NCBI GenBank assembly: GCA_903878085.1
Contig: CAIRGJ010000013.1
Location: 81,456 to 145,455 of the forward strand
Source: an uncultured Hyphomicrobiales bacterium
GTDB taxonomy: Bacteria > Pseudomonadota > Alphaproteobacteria > Rhizobiales > Xanthobacteraceae
DNA: 64,000 nt
Direction: 5' to 3'
The notes beneath the pieces were generated by a model that had not been told where the DNA came from, did not search any database, and saw only the letters and a program-made list of their open reading frames with translations. The position numbers and the translations under genes are program-made. Shown here in pieces: positions 55,439 through 63,577 of this stretch (within the stretch, counting starts at the first letter, position 1; every line of letters begins with the position of its first letter).

Positions 55439-56041
55439 TTGACCAGCAAGCAATGTGATTCGTCCGTGGCCGCAGATAGTTCCGATCGACCGCAAGCCGT
55501 CCCGCCAGCCGATGCGGCGCTGCTGGCCGAGATCGGGCGGCTCCAAGCCGAACTGATGCAGGCGAAATGGCAGATCGCCGAGTTGGAGGCCCGCGCCGAC
55601 ATCGATCCGCTGCTCGATATCCTCAACCGGCGCGGTTTCGACCGCGAATTGGCGCGCGCGGTGGCTTACGTCAACCGCTACGGCACCGCCGCGGCGCTGG
55701 TGTTCATCGATCTCGACGGCTTCAAGGCGGTCAACGACCGCCACGGCCACGCCGCCGGCGACGAGCTGCTCAAGGCGGTGGCGCGTCAGTTGACCGCCTT
55801 AGTCCGCGCCTCCGATGTGGTGGCCCGGTTCGGCGGCGACGAATTCGCGGTGCTGCTGTGGAACCTCGGCGAGGCGCAGGCGGCCGCCAAGGCGCGCGAA
55901 CTGGAGGACACGATTGCGTCGCTCGGCGTCGGTGCCAGCGCCGGCATGGTGGCGCTCTCGAGCAAAGCGACTCCGGCCGCGATTGTCGCTGCCGCCGACA
56001 TGGCGATGTATGAGCGCAAGAAAGCGCGGCGGGGGTCGTAG
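55439..56041 (+). CDS. GGDEF-domain diguanylate cyclase
   Basis: A soluble protein of about 200 residues. A short coiled-coil (LLAEIGRLQAELMQAKWQIAEL) leads into a GGDEF domain (IDPLLDILNRRGFDRELARA, VFIDLDGFKAVNDRHGHAAG, RFGGDEFAVLLW). The GGDEF motif is intact, so c-di-GMP synthesis is expected. No sensory domain or obvious inhibitory site is seen. The start is uncertain: TTG 55439 or GTG 55466; the frame upstream lies over purE. Confidence 0.85.
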   Translation: MTSKQCDSSVAADSSDRPQAVPPADAALLAEIGRLQAELMQAKWQIAELEARADIDPLLDILNRRGFDRELARAVAYVNRYGTAAALVFIDLDGFKAVNDRHGHAAGDELLKAVARQLTALVRASDVVARFGGDEFAVLLWNLGEAQAAAKARELEDTIASLGVGASAGMVALSSKATPAAIVAAADMAMYERKKARRGS

Positions 56042-56158
56042 GCGCAGTCCCTTTCGTGCGCCGCGTCGTTATCGATATCGGCGAGCTGCGGGCGTTGCGT
56101 CAGCGCGCCGGATCGGGCCGCCGTCAGGCAAGAACCGGATCGAGAACGAGATCGAAAA

Positions 56159-56461
56159 CTAGAAGACGTCGTTTTCGTCGGCGATGCGCTTTTCGATTGT
56201 GGCGCGGAAAGCGCCAAGATCCAGCACGCACTGCGCATGCACTGGGGTCCCGGTAGGCATGCCGAATTTCTCGCAATAGAAATCATGCTCCGCCGCAATT
56301 TCCTGGATGCGGAGCCGTTCGGCGCGCGCCTGCGCCGCGGGCATATTCGGTGCAACAAAGGCCACGAAATATACAACGAAGGCCAGCAACGCCGCCCAGA
56401 GACCGATCTCCACGTTGTTGTGAATTTGGCCGGCGATGGCCTGCAATCTGTCGGAATTCAT
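56159..56461 (-). CDS. Small single-pass membrane protein
   Basis: A 100-residue hypothetical protein. One transmembrane helix (IGLWAALLAFVVYFVAFVAP) follows a short N-terminal segment. The rest is a soluble domain with EHDFYCEKFGMPTGTPVHAQCVLD, whose two Cys may pair. GGGGG five bases or so before ATG 56461 supports the start. The function is unknown. Confidence 0.7.
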   Translation of the reverse strand: MNSDRLQAIAGQIHNNVEIGLWAALLAFVVYFVAFVAPNMPAAQARAERLRIQEIAAEHDFYCEKFGMPTGTPVHAQCVLDLGAFRATIEKRIADENDVF

Positions 56462-56597
56462 CAAAGCCCCCAATGAGAATGTCCCGCGCATAGTCTCCTC
56501 AGGGTTGCCACAAGCAAGAGTCGGGCCGCGACTGCCTTGCACGCAATCGGTTGCCGGAATGGGCTTCGGCGAGTGGCCGGGCGTGTGGGGGCGCAGG

Positions 56598-56804
56598 CTA
56601 CGCGATGATATCCGGCGTCAGCGCGTCTTCGAGTTGGCGGATCTTGTCGCGCAGCACCAGCTTGCGCTTCTTCAGCCGTTGCACCTGGATCAGGTCGGAG
56701 CCGGGCGATAGCGCCAAGGCCGCAATCGCGGCGTCGAGGTCGCGGTGCTCCTGCTGCAGGCGCGCCAGCTGCTCGCGCAATGCGAGTTCGTCGTTGTCGT
56801 TCAT
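56598..56804 (-). CDS. DUF465 (YdcH-like) protein
   Basis: A 68-residue helical-hairpin protein of the DUF465/YdcH family, with LREQLARLQQEHRDLDAAIA and LIQVQRLKKRKLVLRDKIRQ. The function is unknown. It is divergent from a second DUF465 gene at 57024. The ATG at 56804 is used; a GTG two codons earlier is also possible. Confidence 0.85.
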   Translation of the reverse strand: MNDNDELALREQLARLQQEHRDLDAAIAALALSPGSDLIQVQRLKKRKLVLRDKIRQLEDALTPDIIA

Positions 56805-56963
56805 CGCCACCGCTGCTTCGCCGCGCGCCGGTATCAGCTTAGGCCGCCGCAGAAATAATTATCGCGTTTTCCACAGCGGGCTTCAAGCACAGATAAAAAT
56901 AGACGCCAATCCAATGGCTTCGGATCCGATTGCTGCGGCGCAAAGCGGCGTGAAAAATTGCCC

Positions 56964-56991
56964 TTGCAGTAAGTCTGAGACAGACTTATTT
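56964..56991 (+). promoter_or_regulatory. Palindrome inside a promoter upstream of the second DUF465 gene
   Basis: TAAGTCTG-AGA-CAGACTTA (56970-56988) lies in the spacer between a possible -35 (TTGCAG, 56964-56969) and -10 (TTATTT, 56986-56991). A dimeric repressor bound here would block RNA polymerase. I do not recognise the site as Irr, RirA or Fur. Confidence 0.55.
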
Positions 56992-57023
56992 CATAGGGAC
57001 CACAGATTGAGGAGACATGCTGA

Positions 57024-57209
57024 ATGTCGCTGCAATCGCACCTTGCGGAACTTGAAAAAAAGCACCGGGCGCTCGAAGTTCAGATTAACGATTGCTTGGT
57101 ACACCCCGCTACCGACGACCTTAAGGTCGTCGAACTTAAACGCCAAAAATTGCACCTGAAAGACGAGATCGAACGGCTCAGGCACGGCGAAAACGCCAGC
57201 GTGCACTGA
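57024..57209 (+). CDS. DUF465 (YdcH-like) protein
   Basis: A 61-residue DUF465 protein (LQSHLAELEKKHRALEVQIN, LKVVELKRQKLHLKDEIERL). It forms a small coiled-coil hairpin; the role is unknown. GAGGAG lies nine bases before the ATG. Its likely promoter contains the palindrome at 56970-56988. Confidence 0.88.
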   Translation: MSLQSHLAELEKKHRALEVQINDCLVHPATDDLKVVELKRQKLHLKDEIERLRHGENASVH

Positions 57210-57386
57210 CTCGATTCGGCGCCTATTGAACTTTCGGCTTAACCGCCGGCCCGCCGCCCAGTCCGGACTTGCCCGGGTTTGGCGGCGAGCCGGCGGTTTT
57301 GTGTTTCCGCTTCGGTCGAACTTGATTCATACTGGCTGCAAATCAAAGTGGCCGACCCACGGCCCACGTCGTTCGGGGAGAAGTTA

Positions 57387-58391
57387 ATGCGCCTGTTCGC
57401 GAAGGCCCCCGGCATGAGCCGGCCCCTCATTGTTGCCTTGGCGATGACGCTGGCGGTCACCTTCTCCGGTCCGTGCCGCGCCGATAGCGCCGAATATCCG
57501 ACCCGGCCGATCACGCTGATCGTGCCCTATCCACCCGGTGGCGGCGTCGACGCCATGGCGCGGGTGGTCGGACAGAAGCTGTCGGAGACGCTGCACCAGC
57601 CGGTCATCGTCGACAATCGCGGCGGTGCCGGCGGCACGCTCGGCACCCGCGCGGTGGCGCGCGCGCATCCCGACGGCTACACGCTGCTGCTCGGCCATAC
57701 CGGCACACTGTCGATCAACCCCAGCCTGTACAGCCATGCCGGCTACGATCCGCGCGCCGACTTCGACGCCATCGGTCTGGTCGCCTCGATGCCGGTGGCG
57801 CTGATCGCGCATCCGTCGTTTCCGGCGAAATCGATCGCCGAGTTCATCGCGCTGGCCAAGGCGTCGCCGGGCAAGATCAACCTCGGCACCTCGCCGCTCG
57901 GCACCGGCGGCTACATGTGCGCCGAGCTGTTCAAGTCGGTGGCCGGCCTCGACCTCGCCATCATTCCCTACAAGGGTTCGGCGCCGGTGATGAGCGATCT
58001 GCTCGGCGGCCATGTGCCGGTAGCGTTCGGTACACTGCCGCCGGCGCTCGGCAATATCGCTGCCGGCAATCTGCGCGCCATCGCGGTCACCAGCGCCAAG
58101 CGCACCAGCCTGCTGCCCGACGTGCCGACCTTCGACGAATCCGGGCTGCCCGGCTTCGAGGCGGTGTTGCATTACGGCCTGCTGGCGCCGGCCGGCACGC
58201 CGAAGGAGATCATCGATCAGCTCAATTTCGAGATCCGGCGCGCGGTCGCGACCGACGAGGTCAAGGAGCGCATCCGCGCCGAGGGCGGCGACCCGATGAC
58301 CTCGACGCCGGCGGAATACACCGCCGATATCGACAAAGAAGAAAAGAAATGGGGCGATCTGGTGCGCCAGCTCAATTTAAAGGTCGAATAG
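57387..58391 (+). CDS. Bug-family periplasmic tricarboxylate receptor (first copy)
   Basis: A 334-residue substrate-binding protein of the tripartite tricarboxylate transporter (TctC/Bug) family. The signal peptide (PLIVALAMTLAVTFSGPCRA) is followed by YPTRPITLIVPYPPGGGVDA, the ligand-binding VDNRGGAGGTLGTRAVARAH and IPYKGSAPVMSDLLGGHVP, and FDESGLPGFEAVLHYGLLAP. ATG 57387 has GGGGAG six bases or so upstream. No TctA/TctB membrane genes are nearby, so it is an orphan receptor, which is common in this family. The ligand is unknown. Confidence 0.92.
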   Translation: MRLFAKAPGMSRPLIVALAMTLAVTFSGPCRADSAEYPTRPITLIVPYPPGGGVDAMARVVGQKLSETLHQPVIVDNRGGAGGTLGTRAVARAHPDGYTLLLGHTGTLSINPSLYSHAGYDPRADFDAIGLVASMPVALIAHPSFPAKSIAEFIALAKASPGKINLGTSPLGTGGYMCAELFKSVAGLDLAIIPYKGSAPVMSDLLGGHVPVAFGTLPPALGNIAAGNLRAIAVTSAKRTSLLPDVPTFDESGLPGFEAVLHYGLLAPAGTPKEIIDQLNFEIRRAVATDEVKERIRAEGGDPMTSTPAEYTADIDKEEKKWGDLVRQLNLKVE

Positions 58392-58480
58392 AGCGTCTTT
58401 CTGCCTAAAAGAAATCCCGGCAGGCACTGCCTTTATGCCTGCATATGGCTTACCTATAGCGCATGAAGGAACCCAAAACG

Positions 58481-58705
58481 ATGAGCGAACCCGCCGACAA
58501 GCGGCCCAAAAACACGCGCGGCGATGCCTTTCCGGTCGAAGGCTTTGCGCTGACCGTCGATGGCAAGATCAAGTCGCAATATCCGGATTTGGCCGACGCC
58601 ATGAAAGTCGCCGTGGCGCTGAAGACCAAGTTTCCCGTGATCCAGGTTACGATATACGATGCCGCGGCAAAGACCCGCACACCGGTGAACCTGCCGGAGG
58701 CCTGA
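58481..58705 (+). CDS. Small hypothetical protein between two Bug genes
   Basis: A 74-residue protein of unknown function (MSEPADKRPKNTRGDAFPVE, then GFALTVDGKIKSQYPDLADA and KTKFPVIQVTIYDAA). It appears soluble, with a beta-alpha-beta pattern. AAGGAA about nine bases before ATG 58481 makes this start likelier than ATG 58463. It may be a metal or nucleotide cofactor-binding helper, but there is no evidence for that. Confidence 0.7.
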   Translation: MSEPADKRPKNTRGDAFPVEGFALTVDGKIKSQYPDLADAMKVAVALKTKFPVIQVTIYDAAAKTRTPVNLPEA

Positions 58706-58771
58706 GGCTCCCAGCCTGACGTCTCTCCCGCATGGTCCCGTCAAGAGCGGGCGCATCAGGGGAGGCTGTTC

Positions 58772-59743
58772 GTGCGCATTTCGCAAAGCATTGTCGCTGC
58801 ACTCGTATTGACCGTGGCGTTTATTGGCGCGGCGCGCGCCGACGACTACCCCAGCCGCCCGATCACGCTGGTGGTGCCGTTCCCGCCCGGCGGCAGCACC
58901 ACCGTAATGGCGCGCAACGTCGCCGATAAAATGTCGGCCGCGCTCGGCCAGCCGATCGTGGTGGAAAACCGCGGTGGCGCCGGCGGCACCATCGGCACGC
59001 GCTACGTCGCCAAGTCGGCGCCCGACGGCTACACCATCCTGCTCAGCTATACCGGCACGTTCTCGATCGCGCCCACCGCCTATGGCAATCCAGGCTACGA
59101 CCCGCGCAAGGATTTCGCGCCCATCGGCATGATCGGCGCCGCACCCAATCTGTTGCTGGTGACGACGTCGCTGCCCGTCAAATCGCTCGCCGAACTCATA
59201 AAGTATGCAAAGTCCTTGCCGTCGCCGATGCAATATGGCTCGCCCGGCGTCGGCACCGTCAATCATCTCGCCGGCGAGATGCTGGCGAACTCGATCGGCG
59301 TGCCGATGTTGCACATTCCCTATAAAGGCAACGGCCCCGCGCTCGGCGATCTGATCGGCGGTCACATCCCGATGATGTTCATGCCGATCCCGGCCTCGCT
59401 CGGCAATGTCAAAGCCGGCACGCTGCGGGCACTGGCGATCTCGAGCGCGACGCGCTCGAGCCTGGTGCCCGACGTGCCGACGCTGGTGGAATCCGGCGTG
59501 CCCGGTTTCGACGTGGCGTTGCGCTACGGTCTGGCGGCGCCGGCCGGCACGCCGCGTCCGATCATCGATCGGCTCAACAAAGAACTCAACGCTGCGCTGG
59601 CATCCGAGGAAGTGCAGAAGCGCTTGGCCAACGAAGGCGCCGAGGCGCTGCCCGGCACTGTCGCGGATTACGTCGCCGATCTCGACAAAGAAGAGACCAA
59701 GTGGAGCGCGCTGGTCCGCAAGATCGGGCTCAAGCTCGAGTAG
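58772..59743 (+). CDS. Bug-family periplasmic tricarboxylate receptor (second copy)
   Basis: A 323-residue receptor of the same family as the protein at 57387 (DDYPSRPITLVVPFPPGGST, VENRGGAGGTIGTRYVAKSA, IPYKGNGPALGDLIGGHIP). It starts at GTG 58772 with GGGGAGG six bases upstream, and has a signal peptide (SIVAALVLTVAFIGAARA). It probably arose by tandem duplication with the small gene at 58481 between the copies. The ligand is unknown. Confidence 0.92.
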   Translation: MRISQSIVAALVLTVAFIGAARADDYPSRPITLVVPFPPGGSTTVMARNVADKMSAALGQPIVVENRGGAGGTIGTRYVAKSAPDGYTILLSYTGTFSIAPTAYGNPGYDPRKDFAPIGMIGAAPNLLLVTTSLPVKSLAELIKYAKSLPSPMQYGSPGVGTVNHLAGEMLANSIGVPMLHIPYKGNGPALGDLIGGHIPMMFMPIPASLGNVKAGTLRALAISSATRSSLVPDVPTLVESGVPGFDVALRYGLAAPAGTPRPIIDRLNKELNAALASEEVQKRLANEGAEALPGTVADYVADLDKEETKWSALVRKIGLKLE

Positions 59744-59855
59744 GCAACGATTTTAATGACGAATTTATGCGACCGCGTCGCTGCTGCAAGCGTATCGCGT
59801 TGATGGGTCGCGGCGTGTGCCTTATACTGACCGCTCATTCACCAAGGAGGCGGGC

Positions 59856-60293
59856 ATGCTGCGGCGGAAGCTGGAAGCAATCGGCTGGGTGGTTGTCACA
59901 CTTACATCGATGTCGCAGGCCGCGTTGGCCGAAGGCCGCGACGGCGCCTATCGCGGCACGATCGTCTGCGAAAAACTGAAAAATTCGCAATTCATCTTGC
60001 GCGCGCCGCTCGATGTCACGATCAGCGGCAAGAGCGTGGTCGCCGCGCGGCCGGTGTTTAATCTTCCCGGTACGCTCGTGGTCGCCAGCGAGATCGCGAC
60101 CGGCAGCATCGCCGACGACGGCACCATCAAGTTCAACTCGACGTGGCACGGCGGCGGTTCGAGCTTTGAAGGCAGCTACAGCGGCACGATCACTGAGAAA
60201 ACCGGCACGCTGACGGGAACGCAGAACTGGACCACAGCGACCGGCAAGGAAACCCGCAACTGCACCGCGGCCATTGTGCTGACCGGCTCGTAG
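59856..60293 (+). CDS. Exported hypothetical protein
   Basis: A 145-residue exported protein. The signal peptide (EAIGWVVVTLTSMSQAALAE) precedes a beta-rich domain (DGAYRGTIVCEKLKNSQFIL, EGSYSGTITEKTGTLTGTQN) that ends TRNCTAAIVLTGS with a paired Cys likely. AAGGAGG five bases before ATG 59856 fixes the start. The function is unknown. Confidence 0.82.
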   Translation: MLRRKLEAIGWVVVTLTSMSQAALAEGRDGAYRGTIVCEKLKNSQFILRAPLDVTISGKSVVAARPVFNLPGTLVVASEIATGSIADDGTIKFNSTWHGGGSSFEGSYSGTITEKTGTLTGTQNWTTATGKETRNCTAAIVLTGS

Positions 60294-60300
60294 ACCGGAC

Positions 60301-60492
60301 TTAATTTGCGGCAACCCGCTGCATGACTTCGACCTCGCTCAGGGAGTGGGCCGGCGCCGACACATAGAATTCCATCTCCACCATCACCATGGCGGTGAGG
60401 AACAGCGCGGACGCCACCAGCACGGACTTGAGCATGAAACTTTCGCGCGGCGGTTCGCCGGGCCGGCGGGTGGGAATTTTTGGGACTCGCAT
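60301..60492 (-). CDS. Small single-pass membrane protein
   Basis: A 63-residue protein with a basic N-terminus (RVPKIPTRRPGEPPRESFM), one transmembrane helix (LKSVLVASALFLTAMVMVEM) and a short outer tail. GAGG eight bases before the ATG supports it as a real gene. The function is unknown. Confidence 0.65.
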   Translation of the reverse strand: MRVPKIPTRRPGEPPRESFMLKSVLVASALFLTAMVMVEMEFYVSAPAHSLSEVEVMQRVAAN

Positions 60493-60670
60493 GCGGCCGT
60501 CCTCGGTTGGTGTCTGCGTTTATCGAAGCAAATAGCAGGCCAGCGCCGGGTGCCGCGTCTTGTGCCGCTTCTTGGATTGCAATTGGCCGCGGTCCAGCCA
60601 TATTCTTGAGACTTGCTTTGGCAAGCCTAACGGCTCTTGTTGAATCTTCGGTGAACCTGGCGAGGCCGCA

Positions 60671-60979
60671 ATGACGCTTCCGCTCACACTACGAATTTAC
60701 CGTCACCGTGCGGCGATGCTCGCTGCCACGCTCGGCTTGAGCCTCTTGGCGGCGCCCGCGCAGGCCTTCACCTTCGACAACACCACCAACACCAATAGCG
60801 ACGGCTCGGCCAAATATACCGATCCGGATTCGCGGTTCTCGAACGGCGCCAACGGCCAGACCAAATACAATTTCGGCAGCGGCACGTTGCAATTCGGCCG
60901 GCAGCGCTCGCTCACCGACGAGCGCTACAACACCGACCGGATGTTCAATCCGAACGGCCGCCCTGGCGACGGCCGCTGA
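60671..60979 (+). CDS. Small exported Asn/Gly-rich hypothetical protein
   Basis: A 102-residue protein with a signal peptide (AAMLAATLGLSLLAAPAQA) and a hydrophilic, Asn/Ser/Gly-rich mature part (FDNTTNTNSDGSAKYTDPDS, FGSGTLQFGRQRSL). It may be a secreted or envelope-attached protein. The function is unknown. Its stop is a few bases from the convergent acyl-CoA synthetase gene. Confidence 0.75.
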   Translation: MTLPLTLRIYRHRAAMLAATLGLSLLAAPAQAFTFDNTTNTNSDGSAKYTDPDSRFSNGANGQTKYNFGSGTLQFGRQRSLTDERYNTDRMFNPNGRPGDGR

Positions 60980-60985
60980 GGGGCC

Positions 60986-62613
60986 TCACACCCCCTTCGC
61001 TACGTCCCGCAGCTTGAACTTCTGAATCTTCCCCGTTGAGGTCTTGGGGATGTCCGCGAACACGAAGTGCCGCGGCACTTTGTAGTCGGCGAGATGTTTC
61101 TTGCACCATTGCTGCAACTCGTCGGCGCTCGCCGTTGCGCCCGGCTTGAGTTCGACGAAGGCGCAGGGCGTCTCGCCCCATTTGTCGTCGGGCTTGGCCA
61201 CCACCGCGACCGCGCCGACCGCGGGGTGCTTGTACAGCGCGTCCTCGACCTCGATCGACGAGATGTTCTCGCCGCCGGAAATGATGATGTCCTTGGAGCG
61301 GTCCTTGAGCTGCACATAGCCGTCCGGATAAATCACGCCGAGGTCGCCGGTGTGAAACCAGCCGCCGGCAAAGGCCTTGGCGGTCGCGGCCTTGTTCTTG
61401 AGATAGCCTTTCATCACGACGTTGCCGCGCATCATCACTTCACCCATGCTCTCGCCGTCGCGCGCAACCGGCACCATGGTGTCGGGATCGCGCACGGCGA
61501 GGCCTTCGAGCACCGGGTAGCGCACGCCCTGGCGCGCTTTTTTCGCCGCCTGCTCGGGACCGGGCAGGGCGTCCCAGGCGTCGTGCCATTCATTGACCAC
61601 CGAAGGCCCGTAGACTTCGGTCAGGCCGTAGACATGGGTGACGTTGAAGCCCGCGCTCTTCATCGCCGCCAGCACCGCTTCCGGCGGCGGCGCCGCGGCG
61701 GTGGCGAAATTGACCACGTGCGGCAGCGGTTTTTTCTCGGCTTCGGTGGCGTTGAGCAGCGTCGCCATTACGATCGGCGCGCCGCACAGATGCGTCACCT
61801 TGTGCTGGTGAATCGCGTCGAACATCGCGGCGGCGCGCACCGTGCGCAGACAGACATGCGTGCCGGCGACGATCGACAGCGTCCACGGGAAGCACCAGCC
61901 GTTGCAGTGGAACATCGGCAGCGTCCACAGATAGACCGGATGCTGCGTCATGCGGCAGGTGATGACATTGCCCATCGCCAAGAGATGCGCGCCGCGGTGA
62001 TGATAGACCACGCCCTTGGGATCGCCGGTGGTGCCCGAGGTGTAGTTGAGCGTGATGGCGTCCCACTCGTCGTCCGGCATGGCCCAGCGATAATCGGCAT
62101 CGCCGGCGGCGACGAAGGCCTCGTAGTCGATGTCGCCGATACGCTCACCGCCGCCGGAATATTCCGGATCGTCGTAGTCGATCACCAAGGGCTTCGCCTT
62201 GCACAGGCTCAGCGCTTCTTTCATCACTTTGGAAAATTCGCGGTCGACGATCACGGATTTGGCCTCGGCGTGGTCGAGCGAGAAAGCGATGATCGCGGCA
62301 TCGAGCCGCGTGTTGAGCGTGTTGAGCACACCTTGCGTCATCGGCACGCCGTAATGACACTCCAGCGCCGCCGGCGTATTGGCCAGCATCACCGACACGG
62401 TGTCGCCACGCTTGATGCCGCGCGAAGCCAGCGCCGAGGCCAGCCGCCGGGTGCGGGCATAGAACTCCGCGTAAGAGCGCCGCAACGGCCCGTGGATGAT
62501 GGCGGTGTGGTCCGGAAACACGCTGGCGGCGCGCTCGAGAAAGCCGAGCGGCGTCAGGGCTGGAAATTGGCCGGATTGCGGTCGAGGTCGGTGTCGTAGG
62601 GCGTTTTCGCCAT
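60986..62613 (-). pseudogene. Acyl-CoA synthetase (AMP-binding), single-base frame break near its start
   Basis: An AMP-forming acyl-CoA ligase of about 542 residues, of the fatty-acyl / 3-methylmercaptopropionyl-CoA ligase (DmdB-like) group. The signature P-loop YTSGTTGDPKG, the hinge region (FHTGDLGVIYPDGYVQLKDR), and the catalytic Lys in PKTSTGKIQKFKLRD are intact. From ATG 62613 the protein reads AKTPYDTDLDRNPANFQP and then TGA. One added C in the CCC at 62557-62559 (complement) restores LTPLGFLERAASVF and the rest. GGGGAG six bases before ATG 62613 supports that start. The frame from 62521 alone would encode 511 residues and may still be expressed. Decay or sequencing error are both possible. 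Confidence 0.85.
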
Positions 62614-62659
62614 CGCAGTCTCCCCTGAGGGAAGACGTTAGCCAAGGCCCACGCGCTTG

Positions 62660-63427
62660 TCAGCCGTGCAGAATTTCCGTGATGCCGCTGCGCGTGAGTT
62701 CGATCGAGATCACGAACAGCACGATCATGGTGATTTTGTAGAACAGCGCGGTCGGCGTGATGCGAACCACCCAGAAGCCGAGCTGGTTGGTCAGGATCGC
62801 CAGCGGCAGCAGCACCAGCGACGTGGCGAAGCCCTTGAGCGAGAATTGCCCGAGCGCGGCATAGGGCACCACTTTGATAAAATTCATGGTGGCGAAGAAG
62901 ATCGCGGTGGTGCCGACGAAGGTCATTTTCGTCAGATGCTGCGAAAGCACATACATCTGGTAGGGCGGCGCGCCGGCCTGGCAGATGGTCGAGGTGAAGC
63001 CGGACAGCGCCCCCCAGAACAGGCCGCTGGGGACGTTGGCGCTCGGCAGTTCCTTCGCCACCCGGGCCGGCCCGATCCAGGCGTAGAGCACGAAGGCGAT
63101 GGTGGTGACGCCAATGAACACGCGCACCGCGGCATCGGAAATATGCGCCGCCACCAGCCAGGCGATGCCGATGCCGAGAATGGCGCCCGGAATCAACACC
63201 GTGAGGATTCGGCCGTTCCAGTCCTTGCGATAGACCCACAAAGCGAAGCCGTCCTGCACCAGCATGATCGGCAGCAGGATGGCGGCGGCTTCCAGCGGCG
63301 GCATGACCAGCGCCAGCAGCGGCGTTGCCATCTGGCCGACGCCGGCAAAGCCGCCTTTGGACAGGCCGAGCGCGACCACGGCCGGAATGGCCAAGGCGTA
63401 GAACAGCGGATCGGTGATGAAGGTCAC
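62660..63427 (-). CDS. TauE/SafE family sulfite/sulfonate exporter-like protein
   Basis: A 255-residue membrane protein with eight or so transmembrane helices of the TauE/SafE (DUF81) family. LGLSKGGFAGVGQMATPLLA near the N-terminus and LFWGALSGFTSTICQAGAPP after the middle are the two family repeats. Members export sulfite, sulfoacetate or other small anions; the substrate here is unknown. It lies 46 bases upstream of the acyl-CoA synthetase on the same strand. Confidence 0.9.
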   Translation of the reverse strand: MTFITDPLFYALAIPAVVALGLSKGGFAGVGQMATPLLALVMPPLEAAAILLPIMLVQDGFALWVYRKDWNGRILTVLIPGAILGIGIAWLVAAHISDAAVRVFIGVTTIAFVLYAWIGPARVAKELPSANVPSGLFWGALSGFTSTICQAGAPPYQMYVLSQHLTKMTFVGTTAIFFATMNFIKVVPYAALGQFSLKGFATSLVLLPLAILTNQLGFWVVRITPTALFYKITMIVLFVISIELTRSGITEILHG

Positions 63428-63577
63428 GAAATAAGCCTAGCGTGGCGGGGTGGGAGCCGATTTGCGCGGGATCAAAGCCCGCCGGCAGCATTGGTGCCAG
63501 CCTCATTTTTGCATGACTTGTTTGCGGTGGCCGGGCGCTCCACAATCGCGGCCAAAGACCAAGGGGAGGGCCATCCA

